In this document: positions 28,423 to 37,046 of the stretch, piece by piece | Layout: each line of letters begins with the position of its first letter | How positions within the stretch are numbered: position 1 is the first letter of the stretch | Assembly: GCF_014284275.1 (NCBI RefSeq) | Contig: NZ_JACOFU010000001.1 | Location: forward strand, 372,001 to 436,000 | Reading direction: 5' to 3' | DNA: 64,000 nt | Origin: Affinundibacterium amnicola | GTDB lineage: Bacteria > Pseudomonadota > Gammaproteobacteria > Burkholderiales > Burkholderiaceae_D | Program-made: the position numbers and the translations under genes | Notes under the pieces: model-generated | Database searches by the model: none | The model's input: the letters and a program-made list of their open reading frames with translations, nothing else | What the model was told of the DNA's origin: nothing

Positions 28423-29168
28423 ATCCTATACAGCAATTTGAAAAAGAGAGAGAAGCACGCGTTGAGGCTTTGGCACAAGATGTCGAATTTCAAAAGCAGT
28501 CGAGAGATTGGCTGGAGCAGAGCATGCGCCGCCAATATGTTTATAATTTTTCTTGGCTAGGCCGGCCTATTATTCAGAATCCTATCGATATGATCGCGAT
28601 GCAGGAATTGATCTGGACAGTTCAGCCAGATGTGATTATCGAAACAGGAATCGCGCACGGTGGATCAATTATTTATTCAGCTTCGCTGTTGGAGTTGAAT
28701 GCCGCTTGCGGCGGTAACTCTGATGCGTTTGTTATTGGTATTGACATTGATATCCGAGAACATAACCGTGAAGCGATATTGCAGCATCCCATGTCTAAAC
28801 GCATTAAGATGTTACAAGGATCCAGTGTGGCACCAGAGATTGTTAGTCAAGTCCGTGAACTCGTCAAAGATAAAAAGAAGGTTCTGGTATTTTTGGATTC
28901 TAATCATACCCATGAACATGTCCTTGCCGAGTTAAATGCCTATGCAGGCTTGGTCAGCAAAGACAGTTATTGCGTGGTCTTTGATACCTTTGTCGAGGAT
29001 GTTCCTGCGGATGTTTTTGATAATCGCCCATGGAATCCGGGGAACAGTCCTAAGACCGCGGTGCATGCCTATCTCGAATCACATGCTGAATTTGTCATCG
29101 ATAAAAATATGCACCATAAGTTGCAGATCACAGTTGCGCCAGATGGATTTTTAAAGCGAATCGCTTAG
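28419..29168 (+). CDS. CmcI/cephalosporin-hydroxylase family protein, probable sugar O-methyltransferase
   Basis: The 249-residue protein belongs to the CmcI family, a SAM-dependent methyltransferase fold that includes the mycobacterial rhamnosyl O-methyltransferase Rv2959c. Visible features are IIETGIAHGGSIIYSASLL (SAM loop) near residue 70, VIGIDIDIREHNR near 104, VFLDSNHTHEHVLAEL near 149 and the NPGNSPKTAVHAYL segment. Within this operon, O-methylation of the deoxysugar is the simplest role. It is the last gene, 120 bases before a strong terminator. Confidence 0.87.
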   Translation: MNPIQQFEKEREARVEALAQDVEFQKQSRDWLEQSMRRQYVYNFSWLGRPIIQNPIDMIAMQELIWTVQPDVIIETGIAHGGSIIYSASLLELNAACGGNSDAFVIGIDIDIREHNREAILQHPMSKRIKMLQGSSVAPEIVSQVRELVKDKKKVLVFLDSNHTHEHVLAELNAYAGLVSKDSYCVVFDTFVEDVPADVFDNRPWNPGNSPKTAVHAYLESHAEFVIDKNMHHKLQITVAPDGFLKRIA

Positions 29169-29284
29169 ATGCATTATTTAGATATATTATTTGGAAGATT
29201 ACCTAGGTGGTTTGTTTGAAGATGTCACTCGAGTGAATTGTTCTAAGCTGAAAGCTTGATTTTTAGCTTAGCGTTTTAAAAGCA

Positions 29285-29310
29285 AAAAAGCGGCTATCAA
29301 GCCGCTTTTT
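29285..29310. terminator. Bidirectional rho-independent terminator
   Basis: AAAAAGCGGC and GCCGCTTTTT flank the loop TATCAA. T-runs occur on both strands, so it can end the plus-strand sugar operon and the converging diguanylate cyclase gene. Confidence 0.9.
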
Positions 29311-29342
29311 GTTTGATCCATGCGATACATTAATAGATCGTT

Positions 29343-31007
29343 TCACTTCGCCACGATCACGCGATTTTTGCCTGTTTTTTTCGCCTCATACATCGCTTTA
29401 TCGGCCCGTTTTACAACTGACTCTTGTGCTTCATGTGGTGCACGTAATGCGACACCTGCGCTAAATGTAATAAATAAGCGCTGATCGTTCGCGGTGAAAA
29501 AGTGCGTGGTCAGTTCACGTTGCACTCTGGTCATTGCCTTCGCGGCTTCATCTAAACTAGTTTCTGGCATGACGATAAGAAATTCTTCACCTCCATAGCG
29601 TGCAATCACATCAATTGAGCGTAGGGTTTGCTTAACGATTCTGACGACATGAATCAGGGCTTCATCGCCAGCAGCATGACCATGAGTATCATTGAGTTTT
29701 TTGAAGTTATCGAGATCCAGCATTGCTGCACATAGCGAGGTACCACGTCGATCGGCCCGATCTGCCTCACGCTCAAAAATATCATCGAGACCACGCCTGT
29801 TTAGGCTGCCGGTCAGTTGATCCTCGCGCACTAACTCGCTCATTTGGGTGAGTTTATCTTCTAATTCTTTGATGCGAATTTCTGCTTCTTTTACTTCTTT
29901 CTGCGCCGCCAGCATAATCTGTTGTGATCGACTCGCCTCCGATTGTATGGTTTGCGTTTCGTTCAAAATTTCGCGAATGATGCTTTCTACTTCGGCGGTA
30001 TTTCGCGTATTACTTATCTCTTTCGAAAAGCCACTAATTTTTTCTTGATAAGTTGTCGTGGTGCTGGTCATCACATCAAGACGATCAATAAACGTCGCCA
30101 TCATGTTTTTGACCGATGTTTTTGATTCCGCAAGGCTATGCTTGAGTGCACCTTGTTTGTAAATCACATCCTTGAGGCTGCGTGTCGCTTCTTGTAATGC
30201 ACGGTGGTCGATAGGGCCAGCGATCAAATTTTGCACGACTTCGATCTGTCCGCGCAACCAGTTGTCGTCATCAAGTAGTTCCCTGACGTTTTCTAACAGT
30301 AGTGAAAACAGGCGTAGCAAAAGTTCTTGTTGTTCAGCGGTATCGCCGCTCTTCAATTCAATTTGGAAGCATAATTGCTTCAGTCGTGAACTGATGCTGT
30401 TTAATTCAGTTTCATTGACAGCAGTTTTGACTGCATTGGCAATAGACTCCGATTCGGATGCCAGCGCAGGATTTGGTTTGAGTAGCGAGCTTAGTGCCAT
30501 ACCGAGCGTTCTAAAGAGTAAATCTTTGAGTATGTTTTCTCTTTGATTCTCTTCTGGCTCGTCATCGACCAAAGAAATACGTTTCGGCAGTGCATTAACG
30601 GTAGCTGGTAGTGGTGGAATCGGATCAACAAGACTCATGGTCGGTTTGCTGCTGACTTTGTTGGCGAGTTCGCTTAAGCCTTGCGCGTAATCATCCCAGT
30701 CCTTGCCTTTTAATGCTCGGCTGAAGCGATGACCGAAATTGGCAAGTTCACCGCTTGATTTCTGTAGTGATTTTGCGAAATCTGTCAGCACGTTCTCTGC
30801 TTCGTGCGGACTTAATTCATCGACTGAATGAATTTTTGGAACTTCAACTTTGACTACTTCTTCGTCGTCTACACCAGATATTTCAACATAAAGCTTACGA
30901 TAGGCTGCTGGCGTCGGTGCAATTCGTTCTAATGCAAGCCGTTTAAATGTCTCCCGAGCGATATCGGTTGGACTTTTGGGCGCGCTGTGATTCGACTTAT
31001 CGGACAT
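29343..31007 (-). CDS. Soluble GGDEF diguanylate cyclase
   Basis: It makes c-di-GMP from two GTP. In the 554 residues, about 380 residues of helical, coiled-coil-prone sequence (no membrane segments) precede the catalytic domain. The active motif GGEEF is near residues 471-475, with DNFKKLNDTHGHAAGD upstream. The inhibitory I-site RxxD (RSID) lies five residues before the motif, so product feedback is expected. The N-terminal region resembles no sensor domain I can name. It lies behind a response-regulator gene on the same strand, separated by short inverted repeats. Confidence 0.92.
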   Translation of the reverse strand: MSDKSNHSAPKSPTDIARETFKRLALERIAPTPAAYRKLYVEISGVDDEEVVKVEVPKIHSVDELSPHEAENVLTDFAKSLQKSSGELANFGHRFSRALKGKDWDDYAQGLSELANKVSSKPTMSLVDPIPPLPATVNALPKRISLVDDEPEENQRENILKDLLFRTLGMALSSLLKPNPALASESESIANAVKTAVNETELNSISSRLKQLCFQIELKSGDTAEQQELLLRLFSLLLENVRELLDDDNWLRGQIEVVQNLIAGPIDHRALQEATRSLKDVIYKQGALKHSLAESKTSVKNMMATFIDRLDVMTSTTTTYQEKISGFSKEISNTRNTAEVESIIREILNETQTIQSEASRSQQIMLAAQKEVKEAEIRIKELEDKLTQMSELVREDQLTGSLNRRGLDDIFEREADRADRRGTSLCAAMLDLDNFKKLNDTHGHAAGDEALIHVVRIVKQTLRSIDVIARYGGEEFLIVMPETSLDEAAKAMTRVQRELTTHFFTANDQRLFITFSAGVALRAPHEAQESVVKRADKAMYEAKKTGKNRVIVAK

Positions 31008-31045
31008 GGCATTCTTTCAGCGAAATGCAACTAGGCACACAGCCA

Positions 31046-31078
31046 AACTTGCAGCTAATTTTGCAAGTTAAACTTGCA
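31046..31078. repeat. Alternating inverted repeats upstream of the diguanylate cyclase gene
   Basis: AACTTGCA (31046-31053), TGCAAGTT (31062-31069) and AACTTGCA (31071-31078) form overlapping possible hairpins. The centre copy can pair with either flank, as in a switch or a multi-site operator. The site lies in the 98-base gap between the LuxR-type regulator and the cyclase. Confidence 0.6.
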
Positions 31079-31105
31079 ATCTGAAGGGCAGTGTAAAACA
31101 TTATT

Positions 31106-31753
31106 TTATTCTACCAGTTCATTCTTAATTGCATAGTGCGTTAATTCTGCGTTGTGGCGTAATTTCATCTTAATCAAAATCCGTGCTCGATACTCGCTAA
31201 TCGTTTTGACGGATAAAGACAGTTCTCTCGCGATGTCGCTGACACTTTTCCCTGATGCAATCATCATCATCGTTTGGTATTCCCTGTCCGACAACAATTT
31301 ATGTGGTTCACTGGCGTGTTCATTATTCAGATTATTTGCCAGCTCTTGCGCCAGTTCTGGGCTGACAAATTTGAGACCAGAAGCGACTTGTTCAATGGCA
31401 GTCAGTAATTCAAGCTGTTCACAATGCTTGCTCAAAAAACCTGAGGCACCAGCTTTCAGTGCGCGTATCGCATATTGATCTTCTCTATGGGAAGAGAAAA
31501 CGATTAACGCTATTTCTGGGAATTCACGTTTAATCTGCTTGATAACATCGATGCCGTTCCTGTCATGCAATGCAATTTCTATCAAAATAATATTCACTTC
31601 GATTTGTCGGGCTAGTCGTATGGCATCCTGACCATTGAGCGCTTCGCCGATAACCGTGCAGTTTTTACTATCTTGTAAAAAAAAACGAATGCCGGCCCGT
31701 ACGACCGGATGTGGATCCACAATCAATAATTTGATGCGCGCATTTTGAGTCAT
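31106..31753 (-). CDS. NarL/LuxR-type response regulator with atypical receiver
   Basis: The 215-residue protein has a receiver domain (1-120) and a LuxR-type helix-turn-helix (about 150-210, LSDREYQTMMMIASGKSVSDIARELSLSVKTI). In the receiver the residue aligned with the phosphoacceptor Asp is Glu59 (IILIEIALHDRNG). The usual Asp-Asp pair is Asp13-Pro14 (IVDPHPVV). The conserved Lys in GFLSKH is kept. It therefore may not be phosphorylated normally and could act constitutively. No cognate kinase is adjacent. A diguanylate cyclase gene follows on the same strand. Confidence 0.93.
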   Translation of the reverse strand: MTQNARIKLLIVDPHPVVRAGIRFFLQDSKNCTVIGEALNGQDAIRLARQIEVNIILIEIALHDRNGIDVIKQIKREFPEIALIVFSSHREDQYAIRALKAGASGFLSKHCEQLELLTAIEQVASGLKFVSPELAQELANNLNNEHASEPHKLLSDREYQTMMMIASGKSVSDIARELSLSVKTISEYRARILIKMKLRHNAELTHYAIKNELVE

Positions 31754-32142
31754 GCAAAATCTTTCTTGGCTGTTTTTCTATTGCGTAACTTCGCAGATCA
31801 TCGTATCGCTATTTCGCCCCAATGAGAACTTTTGTGTATCCAAGTTCATCACTTGTCTGCTCAATAATCATTTAATTAAAGCATATATCTTCAAATTTTG
31901 GATATACGCATAGGGCGTTTTATTACTGATTATTGCGGCGACTTTGATTACTTTGCTTGTTTTTTTACGGTAGTAGTATCTGAGCATTATTGCATGATGC
32001 ATCTAGGAAATAAAGTATGTTGCAGTATTTGCTTAGGAATGCGAGGTATGTGTTAACTTACAAGGTAAAATTGTGAGAGCTGTGCGAAGCTGTCCGACCA
32101 TTGGCATGATTTCGGCACGCTGTTTAATCAGAAAGAAAATAA
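31754..32142. other. Divergent intergenic region upstream of greB
   Basis: This 389-base AT-rich gap between the minus-strand response regulator and plus-strand greB has no supported gene. It should hold both promoters, but none can be called with confidence. A weak sigma-54-like match just before greB was rejected. Confidence 0.5.
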
Positions 32143-32697
32143 GTGAGCAAAGCATTTGTTAAAGAGAGTGATCAAGATGACGAAGAGGAATTTGGTGCCC
32201 CGCCAATTCCTGCTGGTGTTAAGAATTATTTGACGCCAGAAGGTCATCATAGAATGAAGACCGAATTATTGGATTTGATTGATAATCAACGCCCAGAAGT
32301 TGTCAAAATTGTGTCTTGGGCAGCCTCAAATGGCGATCGTTCAGAGAATGGGGATTACATCTATGGGAAGCGCCGATTACGAGAAATTGACAGACGAATC
32401 CGCTTTTTAACAAAACGATTGGATTTGGCTGAAATTGTTGATCCGTCCGTACACTTTGGTACTGATCAGGTTTTTTTTGGCGCGACAGTTGAATACGAAA
32501 ATCAACACGGTGAGGTAACCGTTATACGCATCGTCGGTGTCGATGAATTTGATCCTTTAAACGGAAAAATTAGTTGGATCTCTCCAGTTGCGCGCGCTTT
32601 GACTAAAGCGAGAGTAGGGGATGCCGTTAGCTTGAAAACTCCGCAGGGGACGGATGAACTGGTGGTATTGGATGTGCAATATCCAGCAAAATCTTAA
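32143..32697 (+). CDS. greB: Transcription elongation factor GreB
   Basis: GreB rescues backtracked RNA polymerase by stimulating transcript cleavage. In the 184 residues an acidic N-terminal extension (DQDDEEEF) is followed by the coiled-coil finger with NGDRSENGDYIYGKRRLREID (tip acidic residues, about 66-86) and a C-terminal FKBP-like domain (about 105-180). Start is GTG at 32143. The conserved EYENQHGEV-type entry into the C-domain supports GreB over GreA. It converges on spoT with a 21-base gap. Confidence 0.94.
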   Translation: MSKAFVKESDQDDEEEFGAPPIPAGVKNYLTPEGHHRMKTELLDLIDNQRPEVVKIVSWAASNGDRSENGDYIYGKRRLREIDRRIRFLTKRLDLAEIVDPSVHFGTDQVFFGATVEYENQHGEVTVIRIVGVDEFDPLNGKISWISPVARALTKARVGDAVSLKTPQGTDELVVLDVQYPAKS

Positions 32698-32718
32698 TGC
32701 GATCAACTCGAGATCAAT

Positions 32719-35010
32719 TTACGAGTATTCGCGTCGGATTTTGCTGACACCGTTGAGATGTTTGACGTTGCGTAAAATTTTAGCTAAGTGGACGCGATCA
32801 TCGATTTGGATGGTGAAATGAATCTTCGTCATATCTTTGGATTCGCCATCTTCCATGTTGACATGAATGATGTTGGCATCGGCTTCACCAATCTCCGCGG
32901 CGATCCGTGCTAAGGCTCCGCGTTCATTATTGACGATCACAGAAATTCGACAATCAAAGCGACGGTTTAAATCTTCACCCCAGGTAACATCAATCCAACG
33001 ATCTGGTTCTTTCACCTGCAAGCGTTTCGCATTCTTGCAGTCACTGCTGTGTACCACTAAGCCTTGATCGCGCTTTAGTTGTCCCACAATACTGTCGCCT
33101 GGAATTGGTAAGCAACACGGCGAGAGTTGAACAGAAATACCTTCACTGCCATAAATGATGACGGGATCAGGTTTGCTGAGTTTCTCATCGCCTATATGTT
33201 GGAATGGAATGGATGGAGAATCATTTTCCACTAAATCTAAAATATGACGTGCAACCAAGGCAGCCATACGTTTGCCAATACCAATATCGGTATGTAACTC
33301 CTCTAAGGTATTCGCACTCGATTCATTGAGCAATTTGTCGACTAAGCTCTCAGGCAAATCAGGATTCAGGTGTAAGGAAACCAATGCTTGTGCTAACAAC
33401 TGTTTGCCGAGCTCTGTTGATTCATTGAGATTGATGGTGCGCAGATAATGACGGATAGCCGACCGCGCTTTTCCAGTTCTGACATAGGTTAGCCAATTGG
33501 GTGTTGGGCGAGAATTCGGTGAAGTGATGATCTCAATAATGTCACCATTCTTCAATTCGGTTCTCAATGGCACTGGTTCATTATTGATCCGTGTAGCGAT
33601 TGCTTGATCACCAATATCGGTATGAATGTTGTAGGCGAAGTCAAGCGCTGTAGCTCCGCGTGGCAGTGCAAAAATCTTGGATTTTGGTGTAAAGACGTAG
33701 ACAGAATCCGGAAATAAATCGACCTTCACATGCTCTAAAAATTCTGCAGAGTCGCCAGTTTGTTTTTGTATGTCAAGCAAGGATTGGAGCCAGGCATGTG
33801 TGCGTTGTTGCAGGTCTGTAAGGCTGGCATCTTCGTTCTTATACAACCAGTGCGCGGCAACGCCGGATTCTGCCACTCTGTGCATTTCCTTGGTGCGTAT
33901 TTGAAATTCAACTGGCGTGCCATACGGACCAATTAGCGTGGTATGTAAGGATTGATAACCGTTGGATTTCGGAATAGCGATGTAATCTTTAAATTTACCT
34001 GGCATAGGCTTATATAAAGCATGCAAAGTTCCAAGCGCAAAATAGCTGTTCTGGAAGTTATCAACGACAATTCGAAATCCATAGATATCTAATACCTGCG
34101 AAAAGCTTAATTGCTTGTCGCGCATTTTGCAGTAGATTCCGTATAGGGTTTTTTCTCTGCCATCGACCTGTGCTTCAAGGCCAGCCTCAGCAAGCGTGGT
34201 TTTGACCGCGGCCATAATTTTATTCACGACTTCGCGTCGATTGCCACGTGCCGCTTTAATCGCTTTTGCTAATGTGCGATAGCGCATCGGATAAATATGC
34301 GCAAATGCTAAATCTTGTAATTCACGATAAATATTATTCAGGCCAAGACGGTGCGCGATTGGCACATACACTTCCATCGTTTCGCTGGCGATGCGTCGCT
34401 GCTTTTCCGGTGACATCACACCTAGCGTTCGCATATTATGCAATCGGTCTGCAAGTTTGACCAAAATCACACGTACATCACGTGCCATTGCCAGCAACAT
34501 CTTACGGAAGTTTTCGGCTTGGGCTTCGATGTGGCTTTGAAACTCAATTTTTTCGAGTTTGGATAAACCATCAACCAAGGCGGCAACTGGTGCGCCAAAT
34601 CGTTCAATCAACTCTTCTTTTTTTACATCCTGATCTTCCATCACATCGTGCAGTAAGGCCGCCATGATGGCCTGCACGTCTAGCTTCCATTCAGCGCAGA
34701 TCTCTGCGACGGCGATTGGATGTGAAATATAAGGCTCGCCCGATTTGCGTACTTGGCCTAAATGCATTTCGTCGGAAAAGCGGTAAGCTTCTCTCACCTG
34801 TTTCAAGTCAACAGGCGACAAATATTCTGCTAAGCGCGTAGTCAGATCGGTAATTGAGGCAACGGCAGAATTCGGGGTGGGAGAAATCGGAGAGTGATTA
34901 TTGATGCGAGGTTTTTTTGTGTTTGCCGCGATTGCAGCAGTGGGTGCAACTGTGAGGTGCTCAGCTGCAGTTGAAATGGCAATGGATAATTTGTCGTCTT
35001 GCAAATTCAT
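32719..35010 (-). CDS. spoT: Bifunctional (p)ppGpp synthetase/hydrolase (SpoT/Rel)
   Basis: It makes and degrades the stringent-response alarmone. In the 763 residues the HD hydrolase domain (about 70-220) keeps YISHPIAVAE, LLHDVMEDQ and LADRLHNMRTL. The synthetase domain (about 255-370) has YGIYCKM and DIYGFRIVV. A TGS domain (about 415-475), a conserved CC segment (SPCCLPIPGD near 650) and a C-terminal ACT domain (about 690-763) follow. Hydrolase motifs are intact, so it is bifunctional. It is the last gene of a yicC-gmk-rpoZ-spoT group. Confidence 0.96.
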   Translation of the reverse strand: MNLQDDKLSIAISTAAEHLTVAPTAAIAANTKKPRINNHSPISPTPNSAVASITDLTTRLAEYLSPVDLKQVREAYRFSDEMHLGQVRKSGEPYISHPIAVAEICAEWKLDVQAIMAALLHDVMEDQDVKKEELIERFGAPVAALVDGLSKLEKIEFQSHIEAQAENFRKMLLAMARDVRVILVKLADRLHNMRTLGVMSPEKQRRIASETMEVYVPIAHRLGLNNIYRELQDLAFAHIYPMRYRTLAKAIKAARGNRREVVNKIMAAVKTTLAEAGLEAQVDGREKTLYGIYCKMRDKQLSFSQVLDIYGFRIVVDNFQNSYFALGTLHALYKPMPGKFKDYIAIPKSNGYQSLHTTLIGPYGTPVEFQIRTKEMHRVAESGVAAHWLYKNEDASLTDLQQRTHAWLQSLLDIQKQTGDSAEFLEHVKVDLFPDSVYVFTPKSKIFALPRGATALDFAYNIHTDIGDQAIATRINNEPVPLRTELKNGDIIEIITSPNSRPTPNWLTYVRTGKARSAIRHYLRTINLNESTELGKQLLAQALVSLHLNPDLPESLVDKLLNESSANTLEELHTDIGIGKRMAALVARHILDLVENDSPSIPFQHIGDEKLSKPDPVIIYGSEGISVQLSPCCLPIPGDSIVGQLKRDQGLVVHSSDCKNAKRLQVKEPDRWIDVTWGEDLNRRFDCRISVIVNNERGALARIAAEIGEADANIIHVNMEDGESKDMTKIHFTIQIDDRVHLAKILRNVKHLNGVSKIRREYS

Positions 35011-35055
35011 AACTTGTTATCCATGGCCGTTTCACTTGAGTCGCGCAATCCAGAA

Positions 35056-35259
35056 TTAGAATGGGACTTTTTTCAACATTTCAATGCCGATTTTGCCTTC
35101 AGCAATTTCACGTAAAGCAACGACAGTAGGTTTATTTTTTGCGTCTACTTTTGGCGTGTGACCTTGCAATAATTGACGTGCACGATAGGTTGCGCACAAA
35201 GTCAATTGGAAGCGATTTGGGATTTGTTTGAGAGAGTCTTCAACGGTAATACGAGCCAT
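35056..35259 (-). CDS. rpoZ: RNA polymerase omega subunit
   Basis: Omega assists assembly of the beta-prime subunit and mediates ppGpp binding. Its 67 residues match the full short omega form of betaproteobacteria: [31 protein letters not shown] and the [16 protein letters not shown] end. It lies between gmk and spoT, the order typical of proteobacteria, which couples ppGpp synthesis with its target. Confidence 0.97.
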   Translation of the reverse strand: MARITVEDSLKQIPNRFQLTLCATYRARQLLQGHTPKVDAKNKPTVVALREIAEGKIGIEMLKKVPF

Positions 35260-35268
35260 GATATTTCC

Positions 35269-35916
35269 TTAAAACGTGGTATTGATTTGTATGCCTAACT
35301 GCGAAAAAACGGCGGCATTGCGCACGATTTGCTGAGAGGTACGGCAGCGAGTGGCTTTAACGATAGCACTCAATTCTGATAACGCTAAATCAAAATCTTG
35401 GTTGATGATAACATATTCGAACTCTGGAGCGTGTGCCATTTCTCCTCCAGCAGCCAAAATTCTCCGCGTGATCACCTCTTGAGAGTCTTGTCCGCGCTTG
35501 TTTAAGCGTTCTTCCAGTGCATCAATCGACGGCGGCAAAATAAAGATGCTTGCCACATAGGCAAATTGCTTCTTCACTTGCTGAGCGCCTTGCCAGTCGA
35601 TTTCTAGCAAGATATCCGTGCCGGCACGCATGGCTTCTTGAATTAAAATTTTCGAAGTGCCGTAATAATTGCCATGCACTTCGGCAAACTCAAGAAATTC
35701 GCCGCGATTTTTACGAATCAAAAAATCGTCAGGAGAAATAAAGTGGTATTCACGACCATTTTCCTCTCCGGGGCGAGGTGCTCTGGTCGTGAATGAGATT
35801 GATAATTTTAGTTGAGGTTCTAACTTCAATAGACCGTTAACTAAAGACGATTTACCTGCACCAGAAGGGGCAGAAACCATAAACAGACTACCGGAAGTAG
35901 GTTGGCTAGGTGGCAT
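35269..35916 (-). CDS. gmk: Guanylate kinase
   Basis: It converts GMP to GDP with ATP. Its 215 residues from the ATG at 35916 have the P-loop [12 protein letters not shown], the GMP-binding [21 protein letters not shown] segment, and [16 protein letters not shown] four codons upstream (35928) is an alternative start. It is nine bases from rpoZ and 49 bases after yicC, probably one transcript. Confidence 0.96.
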   Translation of the reverse strand: MPPSQPTSGSLFMVSAPSGAGKSSLVNGLLKLEPQLKLSISFTTRAPRPGEENGREYHFISPDDFLIRKNRGEFLEFAEVHGNYYGTSKILIQEAMRAGTDILLEIDWQGAQQVKKQFAYVASIFILPPSIDALEERLNKRGQDSQEVITRRILAAGGEMAHAPEFEYVIINQDFDLALSELSAIVKATRCRTSQQIVRNAAVFSQLGIQINTTF

Positions 35917-35965
35917 ATCAATTCGCAATCAAAATGTGTTAGTCAGCAGCAAAGTTACGATGTCT

Positions 35966-36883
35966 TTATTCAAGATTTTGGACTTGCTCACGCATTTGTT
36001 CAATCAATAATTTTAATTCCATTGATGCATCTGCTAATTCTTTGAGTGCTGCTTTCGAGCCTAGTGTATTGGCCTCGCGATTTAATTCTTGCATCATAAA
36101 ATCTAATCGTTTTCCAACTTGGCCACCTTTTTTGAGGATCTGACGAGTTTCAGTTAAGTGACCAGACAAGCGCGCAAGCTCTTCGTTGACATCGATGCGA
36201 ATGCCATACATGGTAACTTCTTGGCGAATTCTGTCCATCACTTCGTCGCGTGAGATGCTTGGTGTGTTGCTGCCATCTGGTTTATCTAAGGCCAAGCCAA
36301 GTGCTTCTTCTAAGCGATTGATGGATTTTTGTTGGAATTGCTGAAGTACCGTTGGTAGTAAAGGTGTAATTCTCAATACAATCGATTCCATTTCGTCAAC
36401 GCAACGTAGTAATACCTGTGTTAATGCAGCACCTTCGCGTTCACGACTCGCAATGAATTCTTGTATTGTTAGCGCAATCACATTATTAATTTCGTCTTGT
36501 AAGTGCTCAGAATTTATTTCTGTTTCTTCGATGACGCCTGGCCAACGCAATAAATCATTAATACTCAATTCAGGCGAGTTAGGGAAGTGGGTCTTTAAAT
36601 TATCTTGGAACTCTTTTAACTGCGCTAAGATGGATTGATTCAAAGATTTTTGATGATTGTCGGCATTTTTCTTGCCAAAGCTAAAGCGGCATTCAACTTT
36701 GCCCCGCACTAGTTTCTTCGTTAATGCATCGCGAAACAAGGGTTCAATTGCGCGAAACTCATCATTAATGCGAAACTGCAAATCGAGAAAACGTGAATTG
36801 ACACTCTTCACTTCTATCGTTATTGTGCCGTTCTCAGTTTCTTTGGTGCTGGTAGCGTAGCCAGTCATGCTAAAAATGCTCAA
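35966..36883 (-). CDS. yicC: YicC family endoribonuclease
   Basis: YicC proteins are conserved endoribonucleases linked to stress and small-RNA turnover. The 305-residue product begins MSIFSMTGYATSTKETENG and ends with a DUF1732 domain, including VGKRLDFMMQELNREANTLGSKA (about 253-275), both diagnostic. Length is normal (about 290). It opens the gmk-rpoZ-spoT group and diverges from the Ser/Thr kinase gene. Confidence 0.93.
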   Translation of the reverse strand: MSIFSMTGYATSTKETENGTITIEVKSVNSRFLDLQFRINDEFRAIEPLFRDALTKKLVRGKVECRFSFGKKNADNHQKSLNQSILAQLKEFQDNLKTHFPNSPELSINDLLRWPGVIEETEINSEHLQDEINNVIALTIQEFIASREREGAALTQVLLRCVDEMESIVLRITPLLPTVLQQFQQKSINRLEEALGLALDKPDGSNTPSISRDEVMDRIRQEVTMYGIRIDVNEELARLSGHLTETRQILKKGGQVGKRLDFMMQELNREANTLGSKAALKELADASMELKLLIEQMREQVQNLE

Positions 36884-37046
36884 TTGAATTCCTTTGATTC
36901 GTGTTGCGATTATGCGAATTGTTAATTATTTGATTGATTATTTATCTTGCAAATCTCGATGCCACAAAAGTGACACTGTACAATGTAGGTAGTATTTTCT
37001 CAGCTAATTTGCTTCAGCAATCTTCCCGGGTAGGATCACAATTATT

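Noticed and set aside
32101..32118. Sigma-54-like motif before greB
   Set aside because: GG and GC fall at correct spacing but the -12 box matches poorly, and greB is not a usual RpoN target.
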